Shown here in pieces: positions 1 through 6,275 of a stretch of DNA of 7,714 nt (its first letter is position 1; each line of letters opens with the position of its first letter). A program made the position numbers and the translations under genes. The DNA comes from an uncultured Lachnospiraceae bacterium. Its GTDB lineage: Bacteria; Bacillota; Clostridia; Lachnospirales; Lachnospiraceae. The notes under the pieces were generated by a model. The model did not search any database. It had not been told where the DNA came from and saw nothing but the letters and a program-made list of their open reading frames with translations. The stretch is from positions 1-7,714 of the forward strand of contig CADBTO010000065.1 of assembly GCA_902797565.1 (NCBI GenBank), read 5' to 3'.

Positions 1-10
1 AGACGAGTGG

Positions 11-1456
11 ATGGGGGGCACAGATGACGATGCCTTCCTGAGAGAATTTGAAAGTAATTATCTGAGTGGTGAGGAACGGCGGGCACTTTCCGGCAGGAGA
101 TCTGGCGGAAGGCGGAAAAGCCGCCGCAGGACAGAAGAGGCAGATGACGGCGGGATCGGAAATCTGGAGCAGTTTTTCGAAGACCCTGCCGCTGATAGCG
201 GAATGGATCTTGGACTGGGAAATTTCGAAGACCAGTTTGGAGATTCTTCCGGCGGGGCGCGAGACGATGACTTGATGGACAATATCACGTCGATTGTTTC
301 TGAAGCAAAAAAAGCTGGTTCAGAAGACACAGGGGCCTTTGAAGCGGCGGATCTGGATGCGGGGGGGATGGATGAAGAGCTGCCTTTGCCTGACAATTTG
401 ATGGAAAGTGCCGAGGCAAAGGAGGTGGAGCTGATGGACGAAAGCGGAGATGAGCTGGATCTGGAAGCGATGCTTTCCGGTGGAGAGGGAGATGAAAACC
501 TGACGGACATCAGTGACCTTCTGAATATGAACGAGAGCGGGAATGTGCTTGGAGAGGCGCAGGCCACTTTTGACCAGGCGGCAGATGCGGCTGGCAGTGT
601 TCCTGCGGCGGATGGTTCAGAGGGTGGTCCGGAAGCGGAAGCAAAGCCCAAAAAGAACCCGTTTGCAGCGATTCTGGGTGCGATTGCCGGATTTTTTAGC
701 AGCGATGATGACGACGAGGAAGAAGGAGGGGACAAGTCCAAGCCTTCCGCAAAGGAGCTGGCAGATGAAAATGACCAGATTTTAGCAGAAATGGCTGCAG
801 AAGAGGCACCCAAAAAAGAAAAAAAGGAAAAGAAAGAGAAGAAGAAAAAAGAGCCGAAGCCGAAAAAGGAGCCGAAACCGAAGAAAGAGAAGACACCCAA
901 ACCCAAAAAAGAAAAGGCGCCGGATAATTCTCCAAAAGTTCCGATTGGCGGGCTTGTGCCGCCGTTGATTTTTGCGGTCTCTCTGATTATCTGTGTATTT
1001 GTGCTGCTGAAGTTTCTTCCGGGAAATATTGTTGGGGAACAGGCTCGGAAGTCGTTTGAAGACAGTGATTTCTTTTCGGCATTTTCCACATTGAACGAGA
1101 TGAGCGATCTGGATAACGAAGCGGCTGTCCTCAAAGAACAGACAGAACTCCTGGGTTCGATGCAGCTGCGTTATGACGCGTACAAGGCAGGAATGAAGCA
1201 GAAGCGTTATACTTATGCTTTGGACAGCCTGATCATTGGAAACCGGATTTACCGGGAAGGGAAAGAGGCGGCCGAAGTGCTGGAGGTTGAAGAAGAATAC
1301 CGTGTGCTCGGGCAGAGCATTACCAAGGCACTGAAGAACCAGTTCAATCTTTCTTCTAAAGAAGCGCATAAAATCTTTTTGATCCGTGATCGTCAGGACT
1401 ATACACGCAAGCTTTGGGAGGTTGTGCAGGCGGCGGGCCTGAAGCCGGAGAAGTGA
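11..1456 (+). CDS. Single-pass membrane protein with long acidic and Lys/Pro/Glu-rich cytoplasmic region, possibly 5'-partial
   Basis: The family is not recognised. From the ATG at base 11 the protein has 481 residues. The frame stays open to base 2 and too little upstream sequence is present to see a ribosome binding site, so the true start may lie outside the window. Residues 21-45 are Arg-rich. About 50-265 are very acidic and low in complexity, with repeated short Asp/Glu-Leu motifs such as DLEAMLSGG and DISDLLNM and a DDDDEEE run at 232-238. Residues 268-305 alternate Lys, Glu and Pro (KPKKEKTPKPKKEK type). One hydrophobic segment at about 314-335 is a membrane span. The 145 residues after it are mixed charged and probably helical (KEQTELLGSMQLRYDAYK). 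With a basic N-terminal flank, the likely topology is a disordered cytoplasmic N-terminus and an external C-terminus. A scaffold or envelope role is possible, but nothing seen proves one. Confidence 0.75.
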   Translation: MGGTDDDAFLREFESNYLSGEERRALSGRRSGGRRKSRRRTEEADDGGIGNLEQFFEDPAADSGMDLGLGNFEDQFGDSSGGARDDDLMDNITSIVSEAKKAGSEDTGAFEAADLDAGGMDEELPLPDNLMESAEAKEVELMDESGDELDLEAMLSGGEGDENLTDISDLLNMNESGNVLGEAQATFDQAADAAGSVPAADGSEGGPEAEAKPKKNPFAAILGAIAGFFSSDDDDEEEGGDKSKPSAKELADENDQILAEMAAEEAPKKEKKEKKEKKKKEPKPKKEPKPKKEKTPKPKKEKAPDNSPKVPIGGLVPPLIFAVSLIICVFVLLKFLPGNIVGEQARKSFEDSDFFSAFSTLNEMSDLDNEAAVLKEQTELLGSMQLRYDAYKAGMKQKRYTYALDSLIIGNRIYREGKEAAEVLEVEEEYRVLGQSITKALKNQFNLSSKEAHKIFLIRDRQDYTRKLWEVVQAAGLKPEK

Positions 1457-1468
1457 TGGGGGGCAAAG

Positions 1469-1625
1469 GCGCACACAAAGGAGATTTAACAAAAACTCCG
1501 ACTGTGCGCAGGTTCGTCGGACGTAGTGAGGTTCGGAGCAAAGCGACGCATCCTCACGGAGTCACAGAGGCGGTGTTTTAGTGCAGCGACTGCTGCGCTA
1601 AAGCACCGCGCTATCGGGGACATAA
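1469..1625 (+). repeat. Tandem structured leader element, copy 1
   Basis: This 157-base unit starts with GCGCACACAAAGGAG and is repeated directly afterwards. A 44-base stretch (1492-1535) is identical to 1650-1693 in copy 2. The unit can fold into three hairpins. The first pairs 1469-1475 with 1503-1509 (GCGCACA/TGTGCGC) and GGAG 1480-1483 with CTCC 1496-1499. The second pairs GTGAGG 1526-1531 with CCTCAC 1552-1557. The third is the long stem 1570-1609. CTCCG at 1496-1500 could also pair with CGGAG at 1557-1561. No convincing open reading frame lies on the plus strand here. Together with copy 2 this fills the 351-base gap before hisH. Confidence 0.85.
1570..1609 (+). other. 18-bp stem with GACT loop in repeat copy 1
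   Basis: The arms 1570-1587 and 1592-1609 pair over all 18 positions as RNA. Sixteen are Watson-Crick pairs and two are G-U pairs, around a four-base GACT loop. No run of T follows (the next bases are GCTATCGGGG), so an intrinsic terminator is unlikely. The equivalent part of copy 2 keeps the stem position and four-base loop but differs in sequence, which suggests that structure is what is preserved. Confidence 0.7.
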
Positions 1626-1683
1626 GCGCACACAAAGGAGTTCTCAAGCAAAACTCCGACTGTGCGCAGGTTCGTCGGACGTA

Positions 1684-1715
1684 GTGAGGTTCGATGCGAA
1701 GCATCGCATCCTCAC
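1684..1715 (+). other. Hairpin in repeat copy 2
   Basis: The outer arms GTGAGG (1684-1689) and CCTCAC (1710-1715) are complementary. Inside them, GATGC and GCATC form a second stem around a GAA loop. Copy 1 keeps the outer arms at 1526-1531 and 1552-1557 but not the inner stem. Confidence 0.6.
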
Positions 1716-1727
1716 GCAGTCACAAAA

Positions 1728-1767
1728 GCGGTTTATTTGAGCAGCGAAGGCTGCGAAAATGAAGCGC
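1728..1767 (+). other. Imperfect 18-bp stem with GAAG loop in repeat copy 2
   Basis: The arms 1728-1745 and 1750-1767 pair with three mismatches and one G-U pair around a GAAG loop. Arm length, loop size and position match the stem at 1570-1609 in copy 1, although the paired bases differ at many positions. It has no following T-run, so it is not an obvious terminator. Confidence 0.55.
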
Positions 1768-1783
1768 CCTACCGGAAGAAAAG

Positions 1784-1805
1784 GCGCACACAAAGGAGTT
1801 CTCAA
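1784..1805 (+). repeat. Partial third copy of the leader element, overlapping the hisH ribosome binding site
   Basis: The 22 bases match the start of copy 2 (1626-1647) exactly and then run into the hisH start region. AAAGGAG at 1792-1798 lies nine bases before the hisH ATG at 1808 and fixes that start. The repeat boundary therefore coincides with the translation initiation signal, so the first bases of the element family are themselves a ribosome binding site. Confidence 0.85.
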
Positions 1806-1807
1806 AT

Positions 1808-2425
1808 ATGGTAGCTATAATAGATTATGATGCTGGGAATATCAAGAGCGTTGAGAAAGCCTGTTCCTTTTTGGGGGAACAGGCTCTTGTTACAAGGGAG
1901 GAAAGCAAGATCCTGGCGGCAGACCGCGTGATCCTGCCGGGTGTGGGTTCTTTTGGCGATGCGATGGAAAATCTGGCGCGTTTCGGGCTTCCGGAAGTCA
2001 TTCAGACGGTGGTAAAGCGGCAGAGACCGCTTTTGGGGATCTGTCTGGGGCTGCAGCTGTTCTTTGAAGAAAGCGAGGAGTCGCCGGGTGTGCGCGGGCT
2101 GTCCCTGCTGGAAGGCAAGGTGGTCCGGCTTCCGGAAGGGGACGGGCGGAAGATTCCTCAGATCGGATGGAACCAGATCCGGATGGAACAGGAAGGTAGC
2201 AGACTGTTCCGGAACATTCCGGATCAGAGTTTTGTCTATTTTGTGCATTCCTTTTGCCTGCAAGCGGCGCATCCTGAGGATGTGGCTGCGTCATGTGATT
2301 ATGGGCTGCGATTCCATGCAGCGGTAGAACATGGCAATTTGTTTGCCTGCCAGTTCCACCCGGAAAAGAGCGGGGAACTGGGGCTTGCAATCCTGAAAAA
2401 CTTTTTGGAGGTGCCGGTATGCTGA
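1808..2425 (+). CDS. hisH: Imidazole glycerol phosphate synthase, glutamine amidotransferase subunit HisH
   Basis: HisH hydrolyses glutamine and passes ammonia to HisF, which uses it to make imidazole glycerol phosphate and AICAR from PRFAR in cytoplasmic histidine biosynthesis. The 205-residue length is normal. The class I amidotransferase signatures are all present: the N-terminal [25 protein letters not shown] at 44-53, the nucleophile elbow GICLGLQ with Cys79, the IGWN segment at 119-122, the YFVHSF segment at 144-149, and the FHPEKSG motif with catalytic His184 and Glu186. The ATG is preceded by AAAGGAG at nine bases. The gene overlaps hisF by seven bases (ATGCTGA), which suggests coupled translation. 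The 5' leader carries tandem structured repeats that may control its ribosome binding site. No other his genes are in the window apart from hisF. Confidence 0.97.
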   Translation: MVAIIDYDAGNIKSVEKACSFLGEQALVTREESKILAADRVILPGVGSFGDAMENLARFGLPEVIQTVVKRQRPLLGICLGLQLFFEESEESPGVRGLSLLEGKVVRLPEGDGRKIPQIGWNQIRMEQEGSRLFRNIPDQSFVYFVHSFCLQAAHPEDVAASCDYGLRFHAAVEHGNLFACQFHPEKSGELGLAILKNFLEVPVC

Positions 2426-3183
2426 CGAAGCGGATTATCCCTTGTCTGGATGTGAATGATGGAAGGGTCGTGAAGGGCATCAATTTTGTGGATCTGCGGG
2501 ATGCCGGGGATCCGGTGGAAGTAGCATCTGCCTATGACAAGGCGGGTGCGGATGAAGTGGTGTTTCTGGATATTACGGCATCCTCCGACCATCGTGCAAC
2601 CGTTGTGGAACTCGTCCGGCGTGTGTCGGAGAAGTTGTTCATCCCGTTTACGGTTGGCGGGGGGATCCGGACGGTGGAAGATTTCCGTCAGGTGCTTCGG
2701 GAAGGCGCGGACAAGGTTTCGGTTAATTCTGCGGCAATCGAAAACAAACAGCTGATTGCGCAGGCGGCAGATAAATTCGGCAGCCAGTGCGTGGTCGTTG
2801 CAATTGATGCAAAACGGCGGGAAGACGGCAGCGGATGGAATATTTACAAATACGGCGGGAGAGTGGATACCGGGATCGATGCACTGGAATGGGCGGCAGA
2901 GGTGGAACGGCTCGGAGCCGGTGAGATCCTGCTCACGAGTATGGACTGTGACGGAACGAAGGCGGGTTATGACATCCCCTTGACAAAAGCAGTTTCGTCA
3001 ATTGTCCGGATTCCGGTCATTGCGTCCGGCGGTGCCGGGACGAAGGAGCATTTCCTGGAGGCACTGACGGAAGGCGGCGCTGAGGCGGCACTTGCTGCAT
3101 CGTTATTTCATTATAAAGAACTGGAGATTGCGGAGCTGAAGAAGTATCTGGCAGAGCAGGGTGTTCCTGTGCGGCAGTCTTAA
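2419..3183 (+). CDS. hisF: Imidazole glycerol phosphate synthase, cyclase subunit HisF
   Basis: HisF is the (beta/alpha)8-barrel partner of HisH. It uses ammonia channelled from HisH to convert PRFAR into imidazole glycerol phosphate and AICAR. The 254-residue protein is full length. It starts with the typical [11 protein letters not shown], placing catalytic Asp11, and the second catalytic aspartate is Asp130 in VVVAIDAKR. Phosphate-binding loops are visible as TVGGGIRT at 78-85, MDCDGT at 175-180 and the ASGGAGT segment at 202-208. The ATG lies inside the end of hisH, with GGAGGTG (2407-2413) five bases upstream. The close coupling fits the equal production needed for a heterodimer. Nothing essential appears to be missing. 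Confidence 0.97.
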   Translation: MLTKRIIPCLDVNDGRVVKGINFVDLRDAGDPVEVASAYDKAGADEVVFLDITASSDHRATVVELVRRVSEKLFIPFTVGGGIRTVEDFRQVLREGADKVSVNSAAIENKQLIAQAADKFGSQCVVVAIDAKRREDGSGWNIYKYGGRVDTGIDALEWAAEVERLGAGEILLTSMDCDGTKAGYDIPLTKAVSSIVRIPVIASGGAGTKEHFLEALTEGGAEAALAASLFHYKELEIAELKKYLAEQGVPVRQS

Positions 3184-3193
3184 ATGGGTGTAA

Positions 3194-3201
3194 AAGGTGA
3201 G
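3194..3201 (+). promoter_or_regulatory. Ribosome binding site deciding the ung start
   Basis: AAGGTGAG lies just before the ATG at 3205. The earlier in-frame ATG at 3184 directly follows the hisF stop and has no purine-rich site at a suitable distance, so 3205 is the better start. Confidence 0.6.
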
Positions 3202-3204
3202 AAA

Positions 3205-3870
3205 ATGCCTGCAATTTCAAATGACTGGCTTCCGATCCTCTCGGAGGAATTCAGAAAGCCGTATTATAAGAAACTATATGAGACGGTCCAGCGGGAGTAC
3301 AGGGAGCATACGGTATATCCGCCTGCTTCGGAATTGTTTACAGCTTTCCACCTGACTCCGTATGAGAAGGTGAAGGTGGTGATCCTCGGACAGGATCCCT
3401 ACCACGAGCCGGGGCAGGCGCACGGACTGTCTTTTTCTGTGAAAGAAGGCGTTCCGATTCCGCCGTCCCTTTCGAATATCTACAAGGAGATCGCTGTGGA
3501 TCTGGGCTGCAGCATCCCGAAATCCGGCTGTCTGGTGCCGTGGGCGAACCAGGGCGTGCTGCTTCTGAATAATGTGCTGACAGTCCGTGCCCATGAGGCG
3601 CATTCGCATGCGGGCATCGGCTGGGAAACGTTTACCGAGGCGGTGATCCGCAAGGTGAATGAGAAGAAGACGCCGGTGGTCTACCTGCTTTGGGGCAGGC
3701 CCGCACAGCAGAAGGAACCGCTTCTGACGAATCCGGGGCATCTCGTTCTCAAAGCACCGCATCCCAGCCCACTGTCCGCATTTCGTGGATTTTTTGGCTG
3801 CCGCCATTTCTCAAAAACCAATGATTTTTTGACAAAAAATGGGCAAACCCCCATTGACTGGCAGATTTGA
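3205..3870 (+). CDS. ung: Uracil-DNA glycosylase, family 1
   Basis: Ung removes uracil from DNA arising from cytosine deamination or dUMP misincorporation, as the first step of base excision repair. From the ATG at 3205 it has 221 residues, typical of the family. The signature LGQDPYHEPGQAHGLSFSV is at 61-79, with Asp64 as the water-activating residue. PPSLSNIYKE at 87-96 and PWANQGVLLLNNVLTVR at 112-128 match conserved family blocks. The HPSPLS motif at 186-191 supplies the catalytic His and the minor-groove loop. An in-frame ATG at 3184 would add seven residues but lacks a ribosome binding site. The gene is 21 bases after hisF and is probably read through from it, with no evident functional link. 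Its last codons contain the promoter of the next gene. Confidence 0.96.
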   Translation: MPAISNDWLPILSEEFRKPYYKKLYETVQREYREHTVYPPASELFTAFHLTPYEKVKVVILGQDPYHEPGQAHGLSFSVKEGVPIPPSLSNIYKEIAVDLGCSIPKSGCLVPWANQGVLLLNNVLTVRAHEAHSHAGIGWETFTEAVIRKVNEKKTPVVYLLWGRPAQQKEPLLTNPGHLVLKAPHPSPLSAFRGFFGCRHFSKTNDFLTKNGQTPIDWQI

Positions 3871-3882
3871 ATGTGTTATAAT
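3854..3882 (+). promoter_or_regulatory. Extended -10 sigma-A promoter for the FliD-like gene
   Basis: TTGACT at 3854-3859 and TATAAT at 3877-3882 are separated by exactly 17 bases. TG at 3874-3875, one base before the -10 box, makes it an extended -10 element. The promoter overlaps the end of ung. Transcription would start near 3889, leaving a leader of about 160 bases before the ATG at 4050. It is close to consensus and probably strong. Confidence 0.85.
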
Positions 3883-3888
3883 GAGTTG

Positions 3889-4049
3889 TGGAATTTTATG
3901 GGGCAGAGTTTTGCCTCATTAGGAACGTAGATAGGACAAGGACGTCAGAGGACTCCGCAAGCTGCGGAAAAAACTGCACGGCTGTGCGAGGTGTTGTAGC
4001 GCCAAGATGTGCGCGCACCAAGGAGTTCTTCAATAAGGAGGTGTGTCGA
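3889..4049 (+). other. Structured 5' leader of the FliD-like gene
   Basis: Small hairpins are visible: CCGCA/TGCGG at 3955-3967 followed by six A, GCAC/GTGC at 3976-3987, and the palindrome GTGCGCGCAC at 4009-4018. Bases 4013-4033 resemble the start of the repeat before hisH (GCGCACCAAGGAGTTCTTC against GCGCACACAAAGGAGTTCTC). ACTCC at 3952-3956 could pair with GGAGT at 4022-4026. In-frame translation from a GTG at 3888 is possible but unlikely. The leader may be a diverged relative of the hisH element. Confidence 0.45.
4035..4041 (+). promoter_or_regulatory. Ribosome binding site of the FliD-like gene
   Basis: AAGGAGG lies eight bases before the ATG at 4050 and decides that start over the in-frame GTG at 3888. 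A second purine-rich site, AAGGAG at 4020-4025, lies 15 bases further upstream inside the repeat-like segment. Confidence 0.85.
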
Positions 4050-4892
4050 ATGAGTATGAATGTATCTTCCCTGACTTCAGATTCGTTCAGTACGCTGTTC
4101 TCCAGCCTTGCAAAACCGACGGGTGTCAATGCCCTTACATCCCTGATGAGTGATTACAGCAGCATTAAAGATGGTTCCTATGGGAAACTATTGCGTGCGT
4201 ATTATTCCATGGATGGGGAGGACACCAAGACACAACCCAAGGATATCAAGGATTACAAGGAAGTAAAGCGTACCGATTACGAGAAGAAAGCAAATGCCGA
4301 GTATGAGAAGAAGCAGAAGGAACGTCTGGGCAAGACGACGGATGACGCTTCGCTCAATGGTTCTGCAACAAAGGCTGAAAAGACAGAGGCAAGCGCGGCT
4401 GCAGAACTTGCAGATTCTACGGCAAAACTGATGGATCAGGATACCTACAAGGAAATTGAGACGAAGGACGCTTCCGGGAATACCACGAAAGCCGTGGATC
4501 GGGACAAGCTGGAGTCTGCTGTGAAGGATTTCGTTTCGGACTATAATGATATGGTGGATACGGGCGCATCTTCTTCTACAAGCGGCGTGAAGACAGGTGT
4601 GAAGAATCTGGGCAGCAATACTAGGGCGGCATCGCGTGATCTGGAAAAGATCGGGATTTCTGTAGACGCGAAGAGCGGCCATCTGTCCGTGGATGCTGAT
4701 AAGCTGAAGGAAGCGACGGCGGATGAAATCAAGCGTGTCTTTTCCGGGACGAATAGCTATGGAAAGAATGTTTCCGGGAATGTTTCCAGTATCAGCTACT
4801 ATGCGAATGCACAGGCGAGCGGGAATGGAGGCTATGATTCCAGCGGAAAATACAATTCCGGGACGCTATCAAATTTCTCGGATTTAATCTGA
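4050..4892 (+). CDS. FliD-like (hook-associated protein 2 C-terminal-like) protein
   Basis: The 280-residue protein resembles the C-terminal part of FliD, the flagellar filament cap. AVKDFVSDYNDMVD at 157-170, then DLEKIGISVDAKSGHLSVDA at 197-216, then DKLKEATADEIKRVFSG at 217-233 follow the order seen in FliD (DFV-YN, then LGxIGIS-GxLS-D, then LxxA-V--LF). Residues 55-130 are rich in Lys, Glu and Ala and probably helical. The C-terminus is rich in Gly, Ser, Asn and Tyr. It is much shorter than a normal FliD of about 400-700 residues and lacks a recognisable N-terminal half, signal peptide or membrane span. No other flagellar gene is in the window. Its strong promoter and a terminator make it a single-gene unit. 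It may be a secreted or surface filament-associated protein or a relic of FliD; the resemblance is by eye. Confidence 0.8.
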   Translation: MSMNVSSLTSDSFSTLFSSLAKPTGVNALTSLMSDYSSIKDGSYGKLLRAYYSMDGEDTKTQPKDIKDYKEVKRTDYEKKANAEYEKKQKERLGKTTDDASLNGSATKAEKTEASAAAELADSTAKLMDQDTYKEIETKDASGNTTKAVDRDKLESAVKDFVSDYNDMVDTGASSSTSGVKTGVKNLGSNTRAASRDLEKIGISVDAKSGHLSVDADKLKEATADEIKRVFSGTNSYGKNVSGNVSSISYYANAQASGNGGYDSSGKYNSGTLSNFSDLI

Positions 4893-4901
4893 GACGAAAG
4901 A

Positions 4902-4937
4902 AAGGGGGCGGCTTCGGCGGCTCCCTTCGTTTTGTTG
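4902..4937 (+). terminator. Intrinsic terminator after the FliD-like gene
   Basis: AAGGG (4902-4906) pairs with CCCTT (4923-4927). The stem continues inward with one G-U pair, two G-C pairs, one G/G mismatch and two more G-C pairs, closed by a C(TTCG)G tetraloop at 4912-4917. TTCGTTTTGTT follows as an imperfect U-tract. It lies ten bases after the stop codon and separates this gene from the acyltransferase cluster. Confidence 0.7.
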
Positions 4938-4953
4938 GGGGAGGAGAAGGAAC

Positions 4954-6243
4954 ATGGCTGGAAAAAGGCGCAGACACAGGGCGCGCAGCTGGGAAAAACT
5001 GGACAACACAGCAAATGTCTTTCCGGTCATAGCCGGGGAAGAAATGTCCAATACCTACCGGATTGCGGCAGAACTGAAAGAAGAGATTTCCGGTACGCTC
5101 CTGCAGGAGGCACTGGCGAATACCCTGCCGCATTTTCCAGGGTTCAAACAGCGGCTTCGCAGGGGCGTTTTCTGGTATTATCTGGAAGAAAATGTCAAGC
5201 CGGCGCCGAAGGTGCGCAAAGAGCATAATTATCCCTGCCGCTATATCCATGAATCCAGGAGCAACAGCTATCTGTTCCGGGTGTGTTATTTCGGGTGCAG
5301 GATCAATCTGGAAGTGTTCCATGTCCTTGCGGATGGGAGCGGCGGCGTGGGCTTCCTGAAGGAACTGTGTTATGAATACCTGCGTCTGTCCCACAGTGAC
5401 CTGCGGGAGAAGGTGGGGGACGGGCTGAGCGCCGGGACATCATTGGATCGGGAGGACAGTTTCCTGCGGAATTACCGGAAACCTTCGAAAAGCGTGTATA
5501 AATCAACGCCGGCGTTTCTGATCAAAGGGGAGAAACTGCCGGGACAGAGCTTCGGCATTATGCATGGACGGATTTCGGTGCAGCAGATCAAAGAAGTTGC
5601 AAAACGCTATGGCATCAGCATCAATGAATATCTGGTGGCGGACTTTATTTATGCGACATGGAAGGCATACCGCGGCAAGATCCGGAAGAACCGTCCGATC
5701 CGTGTGGCAGTGCCGGTGAACCTGCGTCCCTATTTTGATTCGATGACGACAAAGAATTTCTTCGTGATGGTTTCCGCGGAATTTGCACCGGAACGTGAAG
5801 ATTATACGTTCGAAGAAATCGCACAGCTGACGGCGGAGAGCCTGCGGAGCCAGATTACGAAGGAAAATCTGGAGGCGATTTTCTCATATAATGTATCGAA
5901 TGAACAGGTGTTCGTTGCAAAGCTGGTGCCGCTGCCGCTCAAGAATGCGGCGATCCGGCTGGTCTATATGAAAAAAGCGCTGGCAAATACGACGACGGTC
6001 ACGAATATGGGAAGAATCGACGTGGCAGAGGAGTATAAGCCGTATTTTGCAGGCTTCCATTGTTACCTGACGTTTTCTGCCGGGCAATATATCAAAGTGG
6101 GACTGATGTCCTTTGAGGATATCCTGACGATCTCGATCAGTTCCGCACTGGTTGATACCAGTGTCCAGAAACACTTTTTCCGCCGGATTGCGAAGGACGG
6201 CGTGGATGTTTCGATCGAGACGAATGGGGTTTGGTATGTGTGA
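4954..6243 (+). CDS. Condensation-fold acyltransferase (alcohol acetyltransferase-like)
   Basis: The 429-residue protein carries FHVLADGSGG at 122-131. This is the HxxxDG active-site motif (His123, Asp127, Gly128) of CoA-dependent acyltransferases and peptide-synthetase condensation domains. The N-terminus (DNTANVFPVIAGEEMSNTYR) and the later VAVPVNLRPYFDSMTTKNFF block fit the alcohol acetyltransferase/PapA-like branch. The basic start MAGKRRRHRAR could bind membranes or nucleic acid, but no signal peptide or membrane span is seen, so it is probably cytoplasmic. GGAGAAGGA precedes the ATG. It would transfer an acyl group from CoA or a carrier to an alcohol or amine; the substrate cannot be read from the sequence. 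The membrane protein gene starts 32 bases downstream, suggesting joint action on an envelope or lipid substrate. Confidence 0.82.
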   Translation: MAGKRRRHRARSWEKLDNTANVFPVIAGEEMSNTYRIAAELKEEISGTLLQEALANTLPHFPGFKQRLRRGVFWYYLEENVKPAPKVRKEHNYPCRYIHESRSNSYLFRVCYFGCRINLEVFHVLADGSGGVGFLKELCYEYLRLSHSDLREKVGDGLSAGTSLDREDSFLRNYRKPSKSVYKSTPAFLIKGEKLPGQSFGIMHGRISVQQIKEVAKRYGISINEYLVADFIYATWKAYRGKIRKNRPIRVAVPVNLRPYFDSMTTKNFFVMVSAEFAPEREDYTFEEIAQLTAESLRSQITKENLEAIFSYNVSNEQVFVAKLVPLPLKNAAIRLVYMKKALANTTTVTNMGRIDVAEEYKPYFAGFHCYLTFSAGQYIKVGLMSFEDILTISISSALVDTSVQKHFFRRIAKDGVDVSIETNGVWYV

Positions 6244-6257
6244 GCACATTGGAACGG

Positions 6258-6270
6258 GGGAGGAGGGAGG
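6258..6270 (+). promoter_or_regulatory. Ribosome binding site deciding the zinc-ribbon membrane protein start
   Basis: The purine-rich GGGAGGAGGGAGG ends five bases before the ATG at 6276. An in-frame TTG at 6231 would overlap the previous gene and lacks such a site. Confidence 0.75.
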
Positions 6271-6275
6271 CTTCT

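Larger units (their letters stand above)
1626..1783 (+). repeat. Tandem structured leader element, copy 2
   Basis: This 158-base unit directly follows copy 1 and begins with the same GCGCACACAAAGGAG. The first half is nearly identical to copy 1, while the second half has diverged. The first hairpin pairs 1626-1632 with 1661-1667 and GGAGT 1637-1641 with ACTCC 1653-1657. The second pairs GTGAGG 1684-1689 with CCTCAC 1710-1715 and has an added inner GATGC/GCATC stem around GAA that copy 1 lacks. The third is the stem at 1728-1767. Two direct copies plus a partial third fit either tandem duplication of a regulatory leader or repeated insertion of a short dispersed repeat. Confidence 0.85.

Noticed and set aside
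58..1134. Long minus-strand open frame opposite the first gene
   Set aside because: It is a mirror of the low-complexity acidic and Lys-rich coding sequence, giving runs of Ser and Phe with no recognisable domain.
1570..1609. Intrinsic terminator of the first gene
   Set aside because: The stem is strong, but no T-run follows (GCTATCGGGG), and the same stem occurs again in the next repeat copy.
1486..1704. Minus-strand open frames across the tandem repeats
   Set aside because: They run through the repeat, and the translations repeat because the DNA does. They lack convincing ribosome binding sites and coding character.
1469..1805. CRISPR array or T-box riboswitch
   Set aside because: The repeat unit is about 157 bases with no short spacers, and no T-box consensus or histidine specifier hairpin could be identified by eye.
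1816..1821. TATAAT as a promoter -10 box near hisH
   Set aside because: It lies inside the hisH coding sequence and has no -35 box at 16-18 bases upstream; a promoter there could not serve hisH.
3888..4049. Start of the FliD-like protein at the GTG at 3888
   Set aside because: The extra 54 codons lie at the expected transcription start and leader, and an AAGGAGG stands at the right distance before the ATG at 4050.
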